A stretch of 64,000 nucleotides of DNA from JANRKB01 sp033763695 (GCA_033763695.1 JANRKB010000027.1:65078-129077), one strand, 5' to 3'. Numbered from the stretch's first letter, positions 53,015 to 62,289 are shown. Notes: generated by a model from the sequence alone, not told the origin. Program-made: numbers and translations.

Positions 53015-54376
53015 TCAGCCTTGGCCCAGGATGTCCGCCGCACGCGCGTCGTCGTCCTTGCCGGGCGTCGGCGCGTTGCCCGCGGCCAGGATGGCGCTCG
53101 CCGCCGCTTCGCCAGCTTCGCCCGCTGCCGCGGCCCCGCCCTCGAGCAGAGCACGCGCCGCGAGTGCGTCCTCGCGAGCCTTGGCTTCCTTCGCTTCCTT
53201 GTCCTTCTGCTGCTGCTCGGCGACTTCCTTGGCCTTGACGCCGATGCGCTCCATGACGACCTTGACGGTCTCCTCGTCCATGCCCAGTTCGGCCTGCAGC
53301 ACTTCCGCCCCGACCTCTTCGAGGTCGAAGACGCTGACCATGCCCAGCGCGGCGAGCTTGTCGAGCATCGCCTCTGTGATGCCGGGGATCTCCTGCATCG
53401 TCTGCGTCATGGTCTCCAGGCCCTTGTTGAACTCCTCCGGCGTGAGGATGTCTATGTCCCAGCCGGTGAGGCGGGCCGCCAGACGCACGTTCTGACCGCG
53501 CTTGCCGATCGCCAGCGACAACTGGTCATCGCGCACGACGACGGTCGCGCGACCAAGTTCGAAGCAGAGGCTGATTTCGGCGACTTCGGCGGGCTTGAGC
53601 GCGTTCTGGATGAGGATCTGGCTCGACTCGTTCCAGCGGACGATGTCGATCTTCTCGCCGTTGAGTTCGTCAACGATGTTCTTGATGCGAGAGCCGCGCA
53701 CGCCGACGCACGCGCCCACGGCGTCGACCTTGGAGTCGACCGACGACACGGCCATCTTGGTGCGATAGCCCGCCTCGCGCGCCATCGCCTTGATCTCGAT
53801 GATGCGCTCCGCGACTTCGGGCACTTCGACCTCAAAGAGCCGTTTGATGAAGTCGGGGTTGCCGCGGCTGAGCACGATCTTCACCTGGCTGCCCGCGTCG
53901 CGGACATCGAGGATGAGGCAGCGGACGCGGTCGCCCGGGTTGAACTGCTCGCCCGGGATCTGCTCGGAGCGGGGCATGAACGCCTCGGCGCGATCGATGG
54001 TGACGACGAGACTGCCGCCCTCGTAACGCTGCGCCGTGCCGGTGACGATGTCGCCGACGCGCTTGGTGAACTCTTCGAGGATGGTGCTGCGTTCGTCGTC
54101 GCGGAACTTCTGGATCATCACCTGCTTGAAGGTCTGGGCCGCGATGCGACCGAAGGCCTGCGGCGTCATGTCCAGCGGTTCGCCGTGACGCGTGATCGAC
54201 ATCGCGCCGCTCTGCGGATCGATGCGTGCCGCGAACTCTTCGGTGTCGAGCGTGTTGAAGTGCTTGCGGGCGGCGGAGACCATCGCGAGTTCAAGATCGC
54301 GCAGCAGGAGCGAGCGATCGATGTTGCGCTCGCGGGCGATCGAGTCGAGGATGCGAAGCATTTCAGTACCGTTCAT
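53015..54376 (-). CDS. nusA: Transcription termination/antitermination protein NusA
   Basis: 453 aa from the ATG at 54376. Domains in order: N-terminal RNA-polymerase-binding domain (ILDSIARERNIDRSLLLRDLELAMVSAARK), S1 domain (VGDIVTGTAQRYEGGSLVVTI), two KH domains (DAVGACVGVRGSRIKNIVDELNGEKIDIVRW and LAIGKRGQNVRLAARLTGWDI), and a single helix-hairpin-helix-like segment (EAMLDKLAALGMVSVFDLEEVG). The C-terminus is a charged Ala/Glu-rich tail. It controls pausing and Rho-dependent termination. It heads the infB cluster; its promoter must lie in the 54377-54841 interval or further up. Confidence 0.96.
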   Translation of the reverse strand: MNGTEMLRILDSIARERNIDRSLLLRDLELAMVSAARKHFNTLDTEEFAARIDPQSGAMSITRHGEPLDMTPQAFGRIAAQTFKQVMIQKFRDDERSTILEEFTKRVGDIVTGTAQRYEGGSLVVTIDRAEAFMPRSEQIPGEQFNPGDRVRCLILDVRDAGSQVKIVLSRGNPDFIKRLFEVEVPEVAERIIEIKAMAREAGYRTKMAVSSVDSKVDAVGACVGVRGSRIKNIVDELNGEKIDIVRWNESSQILIQNALKPAEVAEISLCFELGRATVVVRDDQLSLAIGKRGQNVRLAARLTGWDIDILTPEEFNKGLETMTQTMQEIPGITEAMLDKLAALGMVSVFDLEEVGAEVLQAELGMDEETVKVVMERIGVKAKEVAEQQQKDKEAKEAKAREDALAARALLEGGAAAAGEAGEAAASAILAAGNAPTPGKDDDARAADILGQG

Positions 54377-54841
54377 GCGAATCTCCGAGAGGATGTCTGG
54401 TTGTCAGGTTGCCAGGATTTCGAACGCCAAGACTTCCGACGCTGGACAAAAACACGGAAGGCCACGCGCGCGTGGCCTTCTGAAGGAAACGGTGGATGAA
54501 CCCGCGCCTCACGCGGCGGGTCAGAGCGGCGGGGGCATGCCCCAAGACGCTGACCGGCCGCCGGAGACGGACGCTCCAACCGCTGCACCGGCAAAGCCGG
54601 CCGAGCACCGGGCCTGCCAGTGGCGTGCCAAGTGGCACGCGCACCCGCAACTCGGGGTGGGCCGCTTACCGACCATGGTTGAACGCCGTGCGTGCCATGC
54701 GTGCCATTTCCGTCAGAAGACCGAAGCTCGGCGTGTACGAACGCCAAGCCGCGGCGGGGACATTCCCCAAACAGACAATAGTGGCGTAAACCCACCGGAT
54801 CAACTGGAATGAGGGTGGTTCGCCCGGGCCGGACACCCGCG
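54377..54841. other. Stem-loop-dense intergenic interval between fliM and nusA
   Basis: No convincing ORF, tRNA or known RNA signature on either strand. It contains at least seven short perfect inverted repeats: 54457-54480 (with terminator), CCGCG 54502-54516, GGGGCATGCCCC 54532-54543, CCGGC 54588-54600, GCGTGCCA 54623-54640, GGCGT 54730-54745 and GGGGA 54756-54768. The minus-strand promoter of nusA should also lie here but is not identified. Confidence 0.6.
54446..54480 (-). terminator. Intrinsic terminator on minus strand
   Basis: Perfect 12-bp palindromic stem, GAAGGCCACGCG with CGCGTGGCCTTC (54457-54480), followed on the minus strand by CGTGTTTTTGTCC. It ends the fliM transcript or an unrecognised RNA 70 bp before nusA. 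Confidence 0.85.
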
Positions 54842-55858
54842 TCAGACCCGCTCGTCGCCCGTCACGGGGCGGAGGATCCGCAACGCCCGCGACTGCTTGA
54901 ACTTGCCCACCTCGGCAATGAACTTCCGCTCGCCCTCCACGCACACGACCACCGGCTTCTGGGCCGAGCGATCAGTAACGATGATGTCCCCGGGCGTCAT
55001 CAGCAGCAGGTCGCGGACGGTGATCGTGGTGGTGGCGAGCAGGCCCGTGACTTCAACCGACGCGCGGGTGAGCGAGGAACCAATCTGTTTCTCGGTTTCC
55101 TCGGAGCGCTGGTTCTTGGAGCTCGTGAACCACGACTGGCTCGACAGATGCTCCATCACCGGCTCGATCACGTTGTACGGAATGCACAGGTTCATCGTGC
55201 CCGCGCGATTGCTCATCTTGAGCTCAAAGCCGATGACGACCACGACTTCGTTGGGAGGCACGATCTGCACAAGCTGCGGATTGCTCTCGGTCGCGTCGAT
55301 CGAGAACGTCATCTTGCGGACGCTCGCCCACGCTTCGCCCAGTGCCGCGAGGCCGCGGGTCGTGATGTTGCTGATGAGCCGCGTCTCGATGAGCGTCATC
55401 GGACGCTGCGGGATGAACAGGTCCTGGCTTGTGCCGCCGAGGAGCCGATCGATGATCGGATAGATGATGAGCGGGCTGATCTCAAGGCACATCTGGCCTT
55501 CGAGGCCGTCGGTGCTGACAAGGTTGAAGGACGTGGGATTGGGCAGCCCCGAGATGAACTCGCTGAAGGTCATTTGCTCGCAGGTCGCGACCTTCACCTC
55601 GACGATCGTGCGGAGAAAGCCCGAGAGCGACGCGCCGAAGTTTCGAGCAAAGGACTCATGCAGCGTCTGCAGCGCCCGCATCTGGTCCTTCGAGACGCGC
55701 TCGGGACGCTTGAAGTCATAAGGCTTGACCTCGACGCCGTCGGCGTTGTGCCGCGTGCGGCTGAAGATCTGTGCCTGCGTCTCTTCCTTGACGACAGTTC
55801 CCGTCTCGACTGCGGCGAGAAGTGCGTCTACCTCAGATTGGTCAAGAACGTCGGGCAT
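54842..55858 (-). CDS. fliM: Flagellar motor switch protein FliM
   Basis: 338 aa. The N-terminal CheY-P binding motif is kept as LDQSEVDALLAAV, followed by a linker, the middle CheC-like domain (FARNFGASLSGFLRTIVEVK, with TFSEFISGLPNPTSFNLV) and a C-terminal SpoA domain (VEVTGLLATTTITVRDLLLMTPGDII). It forms the flagellar C-ring with FliN (17128-17481) and FliG. No other flagellar gene adjoins it here. It is upstream of nusA on the same strand but separated by a terminator, so it is transcribed on its own or with genes outside view. Confidence 0.95.
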   Translation of the reverse strand: MPDVLDQSEVDALLAAVETGTVVKEETQAQIFSRTRHNADGVEVKPYDFKRPERVSKDQMRALQTLHESFARNFGASLSGFLRTIVEVKVATCEQMTFSEFISGLPNPTSFNLVSTDGLEGQMCLEISPLIIYPIIDRLLGGTSQDLFIPQRPMTLIETRLISNITTRGLAALGEAWASVRKMTFSIDATESNPQLVQIVPPNEVVVVIGFELKMSNRAGTMNLCIPYNVIEPVMEHLSSQSWFTSSKNQRSEETEKQIGSSLTRASVEVTGLLATTTITVRDLLLMTPGDIIVTDRSAQKPVVVCVEGERKFIAEVGKFKQSRALRILRPVTGDERV

Positions 55859-56162
55859 GGGTCAAACGGCGGAGCGGTCGCAAAGCGTGGGCCGAAGCAA
55901 ACAGGCTCGCGTCTGAGCCGCCGCCGCGTGTGCAGACATCACCCGCGCCGAACGTGGACCCGCGGAACCTGTGTCAGATATCGGATCAGGCGAGCCTTGC
56001 GCTTGAAGCCCTGCTGAAAGCCGAACGTGCGCTGGCCATCGTGGTGCCGCCGATCGATCCGCACGTCACATCGCGCGACCCTTGGGCATCCGATGGCGTA
56101 GTCTGTTCGGCGGCGTGGCTACCGATCATTCGATCTCCGGTCCCCGCCTCTTTGGGAGCGTC
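55859..56162. other. Gene-free divergent gap between fliM and dsbD
   Basis: 304 bp between two divergent genes; it should hold both promoters. A plus-strand frame reads through it into dsbD but has no start or family signature, and no terminator or repeat is recognised. Confidence 0.5.
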
Positions 56163-58058
56163 ATGGTTCGATCTTCTCTCGACTTGCTCGGACGTGCGGT
56201 GCTCGCCGCGTTGGCACTTGTGCTCGCCGTCAGCCCCGCCTTCGCCCAACCGGGCGGCGATGACCCCGTCTCAATCAGTGCGGCATCATCCAAGACCATC
56301 GTGCGGGCTGGTGACCAGTTCGCCATCGCCGTGGTCATTCAGCACGAGCCCAAGTGGCACGTACACACCAACGACCCCAAGCCTCCCGCATCGTGGGGCG
56401 AGTTCACGGCCATCCCCACAGTCATCACTGTGACGCTGCCGCCCGGGCTTTCGCAAGGCCCGATCCAGTGGCCCAAACCCGTCACGCTGAATCTCGATCT
56501 GGGCGGCACGGGCAAGCCCGAGCCTTACGCCGTCTTCGAGGGAACCGCGATCGCGTATGTGCCCGTCGTTGCGGCGACAGACTTCGCGGGCGGCGCAGCC
56601 GAGATCGCCGTCAAGGTCGACTACCAAGCCTGCGACGACAAGATCTGCAAGTTCCCCACATCGCAGAGTGTCAACGTCGCGATCAACACGCCCGATGCCA
56701 TCGAGCCCGACGCAAAGCTCTTTGCCGACTTTGATCTCGGCGCCTTCGCTCGGATGAACGAAGGCGGCACAATCAGCGGGGGCGCCAAGAGCGCCAAGCC
56801 CGTCAAGTTCGAACTCTTTGGCACTAGATTCGGCGTTGACGCGTCCGGGCCTCTGGGCGTCGCGCTCTTGCTCGGCCTCGCGGCCGTCGGCGGCTTCCTG
56901 CTCAATCTCACGCCGTGCGTGCTGCCGGTGATCCCGCTCAAGGTCATGAGCCTGAGCCAAATTGCGGGCAATCCCGCGCGATGCCTGTATCTCGGCGTCG
57001 TGATGTCACTCGGCGTTGTCGCCTTCTGGCTTGGCCTGGGCGTCGCGATCTCCGCCATCGCTGGCTTCAGCGCGATCAGCCAACTCTTCCAGACCTCGTG
57101 GTTCGGCCTCGGCGTTGGCTTGTTCATCGCCATCATGGCGGCGGGCATGCTCGGCCTCTTCACCATCGCTCTGCCGCAGAAGGTCTATCTGGCCGAGGTT
57201 GATCGCGGGTCGACCGCGGGTTCCTTCGGCTTCGGGATTCTGACCGCCGTGCTCTCCACGCCCTGCACCGCGCCATTCATGGGCAGTGCGGCCGCATGGG
57301 CGACGACTCAGCCGCGTGCGATCACACTCGCGACCTTCAGCGCAATCGGTATCGGCATGGCATTGCCCTATCTCGTGCTGGCGGCGTTCCCGCGGCTCGT
57401 CGCGTGGGTGCCCCGCTCCGGGCCGTGGAGCGAACTCGTCAAGCAAGTCATGGGCCTGCTCATGCTCGCCGTCGCCGCGTTCTTTGTGGGCACGGGGCTT
57501 GATCCCTGGCTGCGCCAGCCGGTGGATCCGCCTGTCCGCACGCACTGGTGGTTCGTCGCGCTCTTCGTCGGCGTTGCGATGCTGTGGCTGGTGACGCGTG
57601 TGTGGCAGTTGCGCGCCGGCATGGTCGCCAAGCTCTTCTGGTCCGTACTCGCAATCACCTTCGCCACCGCCAACTTTGGCCTCGCGCGATCGCTGACCGA
57701 TGCTGGCCCGATCGCGTGGGTGGGTTACACGCCCGCGCGATTCGCCGAAGCGACCGCCGCGGGCAAGGTCATCGTGCTCGACTTCACCGCCGAGTGGTGC
57801 CTCAACTGCAAGGCGCTCGAGAAGGGCGTGCTCCACCAACCCGAGGTCGTGGAGGCGCTGGCGGACAAGGGCGTCGTGCCGATGCGCGTCGACCTGACGG
57901 GCAGCAACCCCGACGGCCAGGCCAAACTCAAGGAACTCAACTGGGTCGGCATCCCGCTGCTCGCCATCAGCGGCCCGGGCGCGAAGGAGCCGGTGACGTT
58001 CGATACCTACACGCCCACAAGCGTGCTCGACGCGATCCGGCAGGCCAGCCCGAAGTAA
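56163..58058 (+). CDS. dsbD: Thiol:disulfide interchange protein DsbD
   Basis: 631 aa from the ATG at 56163, giving a signal peptide ending PAFAQ. The N-terminal periplasmic domain (about 35-215) has the DsbD-alpha-like sequence DYQACDDKICKFPTSQ with a Cys pair. The membrane domain follows with redox Cys in LTPCVLPVIP and STPCTAPF, over about eight helices. The C-terminal thioredoxin domain contains VLDFTAEWCLNCKALEKG (CLNC). DsbD carries electrons from cytosolic thioredoxin to periplasmic thiol proteins, including cytochrome c maturation factors. It ends 21 bp from the convergent dockerin gene. Confidence 0.95.
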   Translation: MVRSSLDLLGRAVLAALALVLAVSPAFAQPGGDDPVSISAASSKTIVRAGDQFAIAVVIQHEPKWHVHTNDPKPPASWGEFTAIPTVITVTLPPGLSQGPIQWPKPVTLNLDLGGTGKPEPYAVFEGTAIAYVPVVAATDFAGGAAEIAVKVDYQACDDKICKFPTSQSVNVAINTPDAIEPDAKLFADFDLGAFARMNEGGTISGGAKSAKPVKFELFGTRFGVDASGPLGVALLLGLAAVGGFLLNLTPCVLPVIPLKVMSLSQIAGNPARCLYLGVVMSLGVVAFWLGLGVAISAIAGFSAISQLFQTSWFGLGVGLFIAIMAAGMLGLFTIALPQKVYLAEVDRGSTAGSFGFGILTAVLSTPCTAPFMGSAAAWATTQPRAITLATFSAIGIGMALPYLVLAAFPRLVAWVPRSGPWSELVKQVMGLLMLAVAAFFVGTGLDPWLRQPVDPPVRTHWWFVALFVGVAMLWLVTRVWQLRAGMVAKLFWSVLAITFATANFGLARSLTDAGPIAWVGYTPARFAEATAAGKVIVLDFTAEWCLNCKALEKGVLHQPEVVEALADKGVVPMRVDLTGSNPDGQAKLKELNWVGIPLLAISGPGAKEPVTFDTYTPTSVLDAIRQASPK

Positions 58059-58079
58059 GCCGCGGCGGTTCCGCTCTGC

Positions 58080-59123
58080 TTAGCAACCCGACTCAAACAA
58101 CGCGACGAACGCGTCAAAGTCCTCAAACGTCAGGAAGCCGTCGTTGTTGAAGTCGGCGTCTTCGTTGCCCGCCTCAAAGTCCTGCACAAACGCGTCGAAG
58201 TCTTCGAACGTGAAGAACCCGTCCGTGTTGTAGTCCGCGCCGCACGAGAACAGCCAGATCGTGCCCGTGTCCCAGTCGGGGACGATCAGATCGCCGTGCT
58301 CGTTGAACGCGAGTGAGTACGCCCCGGATGGGAAGTCGGTACCGACGATCGTCGTTGAGCCATCGTCCGCGATGCGATAGAGCAGTTTGCTCGAGCGATT
58401 GACGGCATACACGCCCTTGGGAAACACGCCGCCGCCGCAGTAGCCAAGGCCAGCCGCGCTTGACCCGATCGGAACGACGAGATCGAGCACAGGCGTCGCA
58501 CCCGAAAGCGCGTAGCGACGCACGGCACCGTCGCCGCACCCAACCCAAAGTTTGTTGTTGTCATCAATCGCGAGAACGCCGCCGTCGGTCGCGCCCAAAG
58601 TGATGCATGTGCTGAATGTGCCAGCGGTCCGCCGTGCAATGGTGCGATTGCCGGGCACGTTGATGTAGATCGTGCCGTTGGCGTCAACCACCATTGCATC
58701 GCAGTTGTTCAGTTCCGAACCCTGCGAGAGAAAGAGCGAGACGCTTCCATCGGGATCGATGCGTGAGAGCTGCCCGCCGCCCGAGGACGTGCCGCTCGCG
58801 GCGAGCACACTTCCCGCGACGCCGGTGATCGTGCCGTTGACATCGACGAGGATGCCATCGGGGTCGAAGATGCGTGAGTCGGCGAACACCTCGCTCGGCC
58901 CGCCGCCCGCCGGCACGCGACGGAGGAACTCGCCCGACGTCGCGTTGTTGTCCGAACCCAGATAGAGCCGGCCCTGTGCGTCCCACGACGCCGTGTACGG
59001 GCGATACGCCACCGGGACCGTCGAATAGATCGTCGTGCGAGTCCCGGCGACGGCAGGATGGGCCGAGGCGGTCGATGCAACAGCCAAGCACGCAAGCGCG
59101 GCCATCTGGCAAACAGCGTTCAT
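58080..59123 (-). CDS. Secreted propeller-like protein with GC-type dockerin tail
   Basis: 347 aa with a signal peptide ending ASTASAHP. The body looks like NHL/SMP-30-type propeller blades (ASWDAQGRLYLGSDNN, MVVDANGTIYINVPGN, AIDDNNKLWVGCGDG). The final 54 residues form two EF-hand loops, DYNTDGFFTFEDFDAF and DFNNDGFLTFEDFDAF. A Cys stands just before the first loop and the protein ends in Gly-Cys, so a disulfide or a C-terminal modification is possible. A GGAGG precedes the ATG. It is divergent from the tRNA gene. Confidence 0.88.
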   Translation of the reverse strand: MNAVCQMAALACLAVASTASAHPAVAGTRTTIYSTVPVAYRPYTASWDAQGRLYLGSDNNATSGEFLRRVPAGGGPSEVFADSRIFDPDGILVDVNGTITGVAGSVLAASGTSSGGGQLSRIDPDGSVSLFLSQGSELNNCDAMVVDANGTIYINVPGNRTIARRTAGTFSTCITLGATDGGVLAIDDNNKLWVGCGDGAVRRYALSGATPVLDLVVPIGSSAAGLGYCGGGVFPKGVYAVNRSSKLLYRIADDGSTTIVGTDFPSGAYSLAFNEHGDLIVPDWDTGTIWLFSCGADYNTDGFFTFEDFDAFVQDFEAGNEDADFNNDGFLTFEDFDAFVALFESGC

Positions 59124-59271
59124 AAAGCCCCCTCCGAGAAACGGTTGCGATATTGATGTCCCGGTTGTCCTTTAAGGATATTGACGGCCGGGCACGAGGT
59201 CGAGGGCAATCTCGCAACGCGTCCGGTAAATCTCCCTCGGGTGGAGTGTGCGGGGTGATGAGCCACCCAGT

Positions 59272-59300
59272 TTGACTCTTGGGGGTGATGGTTCTACTTT
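59272..59300 (+). promoter_or_regulatory. Sigma70-type promoter of tRNA-Gly
   Basis: TTGACT (59272-59277), a 17-bp spacer, and TACTTT (59295-59300), about 45 bp before the tRNA. The leader contains an inverted repeat, GTCCCC...GGGGAC, that may form the pre-tRNA 5' hairpin. Confidence 0.7.
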
Positions 59301-59344
59301 CATGGTCCCCAGCGGCCGATCGATTGGGCCGTCGGGGACGCCAT

Positions 59345-59416
59345 GCGGGCGTAGCTCAGTGGTAGAGCGTCACGTTGCCAACGTGAAAGTCGAGGGTTCA
59401 AGTCCCTTCGCCCGCT
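59345..59416 (+). tRNA. tRNA-Gly (GCC)
   Basis: 72 nt with full cloverleaf. The acceptor stem is GCGGGCG with CGCCCGC, discriminator U. The D-loop region is GCTCAGTGGTAGAGC. The anticodon stem is CACGT-TGCCAAC-type with anticodon GCC at 59377-59379, and the T arm reads GAGGGTTCAAGTCCCTTC. No CCA is encoded. It is bounded by a promoter and a terminator, a monocistronic tRNA. Confidence 0.97.
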
Positions 59417-59428
59417 TTGAGATCCATC

Positions 59429-59465
59429 ACCGCCGTGGGGCCCTCCCCGCGGCGGTTGTGTTTTT
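59429..59465 (+). terminator. Intrinsic terminator of tRNA-Gly
   Basis: Twelve-pair stem ACCGCCGTGGGG (59429-59440) with CCCCGCGGCGGT (59445-59456), including one G-U pair, a 4-nt loop, then TGTGTTTTT. Confidence 0.9.
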
Positions 59466-59652
59466 CGCCGCCCGCCAGCCGCGGCAGGTGGTTCCTCGGG
59501 CGTCGGTTCGCCGCGCTTTCGCGGCTCACCAGCCAACCCAGAATCTTGACCCATCCATCGTTTTTTCTTGGTCGTCGCGGATCCGTGGTGTAGGTTTGAG
59601 TTGGGCCGCTCGTTGGATGGGGCACCGCGTCAAGCATCTCTGGAGTTCGCAC

Positions 59653-60696
59653 ATGGTCCGTTCTGTCATCGTCGCGTCAGTGGTGGGGGTGGTCGCCTGT
59701 GGCGCTTCGGTCTGCTCCGCACAAACCCTCTCCGCCGGGTTCGCGGACAAGTACTCCCTGACCAACCTCGGGAGCATCACCAACATCCCGACGAACTACG
59801 GCTGCATCATCTTCAAGGACGGCGATCCGAACACGCTGCTTGTCGGCGGTGCCGCGAACAACGCCGCCGGTGCTCTTTACGCGACCCAGGTCATACGTGA
59901 TGCGGACCAGCACATCGTCGGCTTCAGTCCCGCAGTTCGATTCTGCGACGCGCCAAACAACGACGGCGGCATCGCTCGGATGCCCAACGGCGTGCTGATG
60001 ATCTCGATGTACTCAAACAACGCCGTGGCGCAGGTCAAGCCCGGTCAGACAACTGTCGCGCGGACGATCAACCTTGCACCTCTGGGTGTCGGTGCCTCGC
60101 CCGGCGGCGTGTCGCTGGTGCCTGACGGCTATCCCGGCGCGGGCAAGCTCAAGATCAGCGGCTATGCGTCGGGTACCTGGTACGACGTTCCCTACTCGCT
60201 CGCCGCCGACGGCACGTACGACCTGGGCACTGCGGTGCAATCGGGCGACTTGAACGTGACGGTCGAGGGGTATGTGTACGTGCCGCGCTGTTCGCCCAAC
60301 TTCTTCGCGCCGTCGATTCTCCTCTGCGAGTACGGGGCTGGCGCCGTGTCGGCGTATGTGCTCGATGACAACGGCAGCCCGATCAACGCCACGCGGCGCA
60401 CGATGGTCACTGGCCTGAGCGGCGCCGAGGGCGCGGTGATTGACCCCGTGACCGGCGACTTCCTCTTCGGGACCTACGGCGGAGGCAATCGTATCGTGCG
60501 CGTCACCGGCTTCGCCGCGCCACCCAAGTGTGCCGTCGACTTCAACGAAGACTGCTTCCTCGACTTCACCGACTTCGATCTCTTCGTCGAGAACTTTGAG
60601 GCCGGTACGGCGAAAGCCGACTTCACCGGTGATGGCTTCATCACCTTCGAAGACTTCGATGCGTTCGTCCAAGCGCTCGAACGCGGCGGGTGCTGA
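59653..60696 (+). CDS. Secreted protein with GC-type dockerin tail
   Basis: 347 aa from the ATG at 59653, with a signal peptide ending CSAQ; ATG 59617 is an alternative. The body has propeller-like blades (GGIARMPNGVLMISMYSNN, PSILLCEYGAGAVSAYVL, GAVIDPVTGDFLFGTYGGG). The final 55 residues hold two EF-hand loops, DFNEDCFLDFTDFD and DFTGDGFITFEDFDAF, and the protein ends GGC. A Cys immediately precedes the first loop. It has the same length and design as the minus-strand neighbour at 58080 but low sequence similarity, so the two are an ancient divergent pair or independent recruits. Confidence 0.87.
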   Translation: MVRSVIVASVVGVVACGASVCSAQTLSAGFADKYSLTNLGSITNIPTNYGCIIFKDGDPNTLLVGGAANNAAGALYATQVIRDADQHIVGFSPAVRFCDAPNNDGGIARMPNGVLMISMYSNNAVAQVKPGQTTVARTINLAPLGVGASPGGVSLVPDGYPGAGKLKISGYASGTWYDVPYSLAADGTYDLGTAVQSGDLNVTVEGYVYVPRCSPNFFAPSILLCEYGAGAVSAYVLDDNGSPINATRRTMVTGLSGAEGAVIDPVTGDFLFGTYGGGNRIVRVTGFAAPPKCAVDFNEDCFLDFTDFDLFVENFEAGTAKADFTGDGFITFEDFDAFVQALERGGC

Positions 60697-60778
60697 GCCG
60701 CTCGAGCGAGACCGCTCGCCGCAGCGCCGCGCGTCACGTCGCCCGTGCATCACGGACGCGTGAACGCGTTCGTCGCGA

Positions 60779-62149
60779 CTATCGCGACGCGGTGAGTGAC
60801 GTGCCAGACGCAGCGAGCGAAGCATCGGTCGCGTGCTGCGCCGTCGGCACGTCCGCCTTGCGCTCTTCCTCAACGTCGTGAAGCGGGCCGAGATTGCGAA
60901 GGGCGGGGAAGGCTCCGGCGACGCCGAGCACGACGAGGATCGTGCCGATGCCGCCGCTGACGACGCTGATCACCGGCGAGAAGAGCTTGGCGACCAGGCC
61001 CGACTCAAAGCTGCCGAGTTCATTCGAGCATTCGATGAAGACGGTGTTCACGGCACCGACGCGGCCGCGCAGGTGTTCGGGCGTCCGCATCTGCACGAGC
61101 ACATGCCGCACGACCACCGAGATGTTGTCGACTGCCCCGACGACGCCCAGCAGCGCGACCGAAAGCCAGAAGTTCGTCGACAGGCCAAAGACGATGGTGG
61201 CGACGCCAAACGCCGCGACCGCCAGCAGCAGCGTGCGGCCTGCCTGCTGGAACGGCGGGCGATGCGCCAGCCAGATCGACATGATCATCGCGCCGATTGG
61301 CGTCGCGGCCCGCAGGATGCCCAGGCCGGTCGCTTCAACATGAAGGATGTCCGACGCGTAGATCGGCAAGAGCACCGTCGCGCCGCCGAAGAGCACCGCG
61401 AGCAGGTCGAGCGTGAGCGCACCAAAGACAGTCTTCTCCGCTGCCACGTGGCGCATGCCTGCAAACATCGATCGCAGCGTCAGCGGCTCACGTTCGCGGG
61501 TTGCGATGCGCGGCTCAAGCGTCGAGGCGAGGGCGCTGAAGATCAGCGACGTGACGCACACCACCAGATACACAATCCACGCGTGCTTGCCGCCGCCTTG
61601 CATGCGTGTCGATGCGTCGATCATCCAGCCCGCCGCCACCGGGCCGAGCGTCGCAGCGAGATGAAACAACCCGCTGTTCCATGTGACGGCGTTGTGAAAG
61701 ACATGCGACGGCACCAATTGTGGCAGCAGCGATCCGCGCGCCGGGCCGTTGAACGCGCGTGTGCACCCCATCAGAAGCAGGATGACGTAGTACGTCCACA
61801 CCGGCCACTGCGAATACGAGGCGAGTGCGAGCAGACCGGCGAGCACACTGAACGCAAGTTGCGTGATGACGATGATCGTCTTGCGATTGAACCGGTCCGC
61901 GACGTGCCCCGCGGGGAGCGCAAGCAGCACGACCGGAAGCGCACGGGCGATCCCCGTCAGGCCGAGCATCAGGGCGTCGTCGGTGCGCTCGTGGATCTCC
62001 CACAGCACCGCCAGCCCCAGCATCTGCAAACCCGTTGCCGACAGCACAAAGCCCAGCGCAAAACGCCGGTAGTCGCTGATGCGAACGGCGGCATACGCGT
62101 CATGCGTCGGAGGCGGATTGTTCGGCGAATCGCTCGGCGCGGCAGGCAT
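60779..62149 (-). CDS. MFS transporter (EntS-like exporter family)
   Basis: 456 aa from the ATG at 62149 (GTG 62152 also possible). Ten to twelve membrane helices can be traced. The loop 2-3 motif ALPAGHVADRFNRKTII is the MFS signature, and NGPARGSLLPQLVPS is typical of the EntS/MFS_3 branch that exports siderophores or drugs. Its second-half loop is RTPEHLRGRVGAVNTVF. The C-terminal tail is soluble and acidic then Ala/Ser-rich. It ends 82 bp from the convergent dockerin gene. Substrate unknown. Confidence 0.92.
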   Translation of the reverse strand: MPAAPSDSPNNPPPTHDAYAAVRISDYRRFALGFVLSATGLQMLGLAVLWEIHERTDDALMLGLTGIARALPVVLLALPAGHVADRFNRKTIIVITQLAFSVLAGLLALASYSQWPVWTYYVILLLMGCTRAFNGPARGSLLPQLVPSHVFHNAVTWNSGLFHLAATLGPVAAGWMIDASTRMQGGGKHAWIVYLVVCVTSLIFSALASTLEPRIATREREPLTLRSMFAGMRHVAAEKTVFGALTLDLLAVLFGGATVLLPIYASDILHVEATGLGILRAATPIGAMIMSIWLAHRPPFQQAGRTLLLAVAAFGVATIVFGLSTNFWLSVALLGVVGAVDNISVVVRHVLVQMRTPEHLRGRVGAVNTVFIECSNELGSFESGLVAKLFSPVISVVSGGIGTILVVLGVAGAFPALRNLGPLHDVEEERKADVPTAQHATDASLAASGTSLTASR

Positions 62150-62289
62150 CACTCGTCGATCCTAGGTGCGCGACGCTTCGGCATATACGCACAACGCACC
62201 GTCCATCGCATCACGCCTTGGACGCGTGAGCGGCGACGATGTGCCGCGATCGTGGAAGTTTTTTGAGCACTGCCCGTCGCTCGACGCGC

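Noticed and set aside
49780..53238. 1152-aa plus-strand ORF over infB
   Set aside because: Antisense of infB and nusA with His/Asp/Arg-rich nonsense composition.
54481..54841. tRNA, tmRNA, RNase P or SRP RNA gene
   Set aside because: No T-arm, no GGAAAGTCC-type RNase P block, no SRP tetraloop domain and no tmRNA 3' end were found on either strand.
55822..56433. 203-aa plus-strand ORF across the fliM-dsbD gap
   Set aside because: It overlaps both genes, lacks a start signal, and becomes Ser/Pro-rich shadow inside dsbD.
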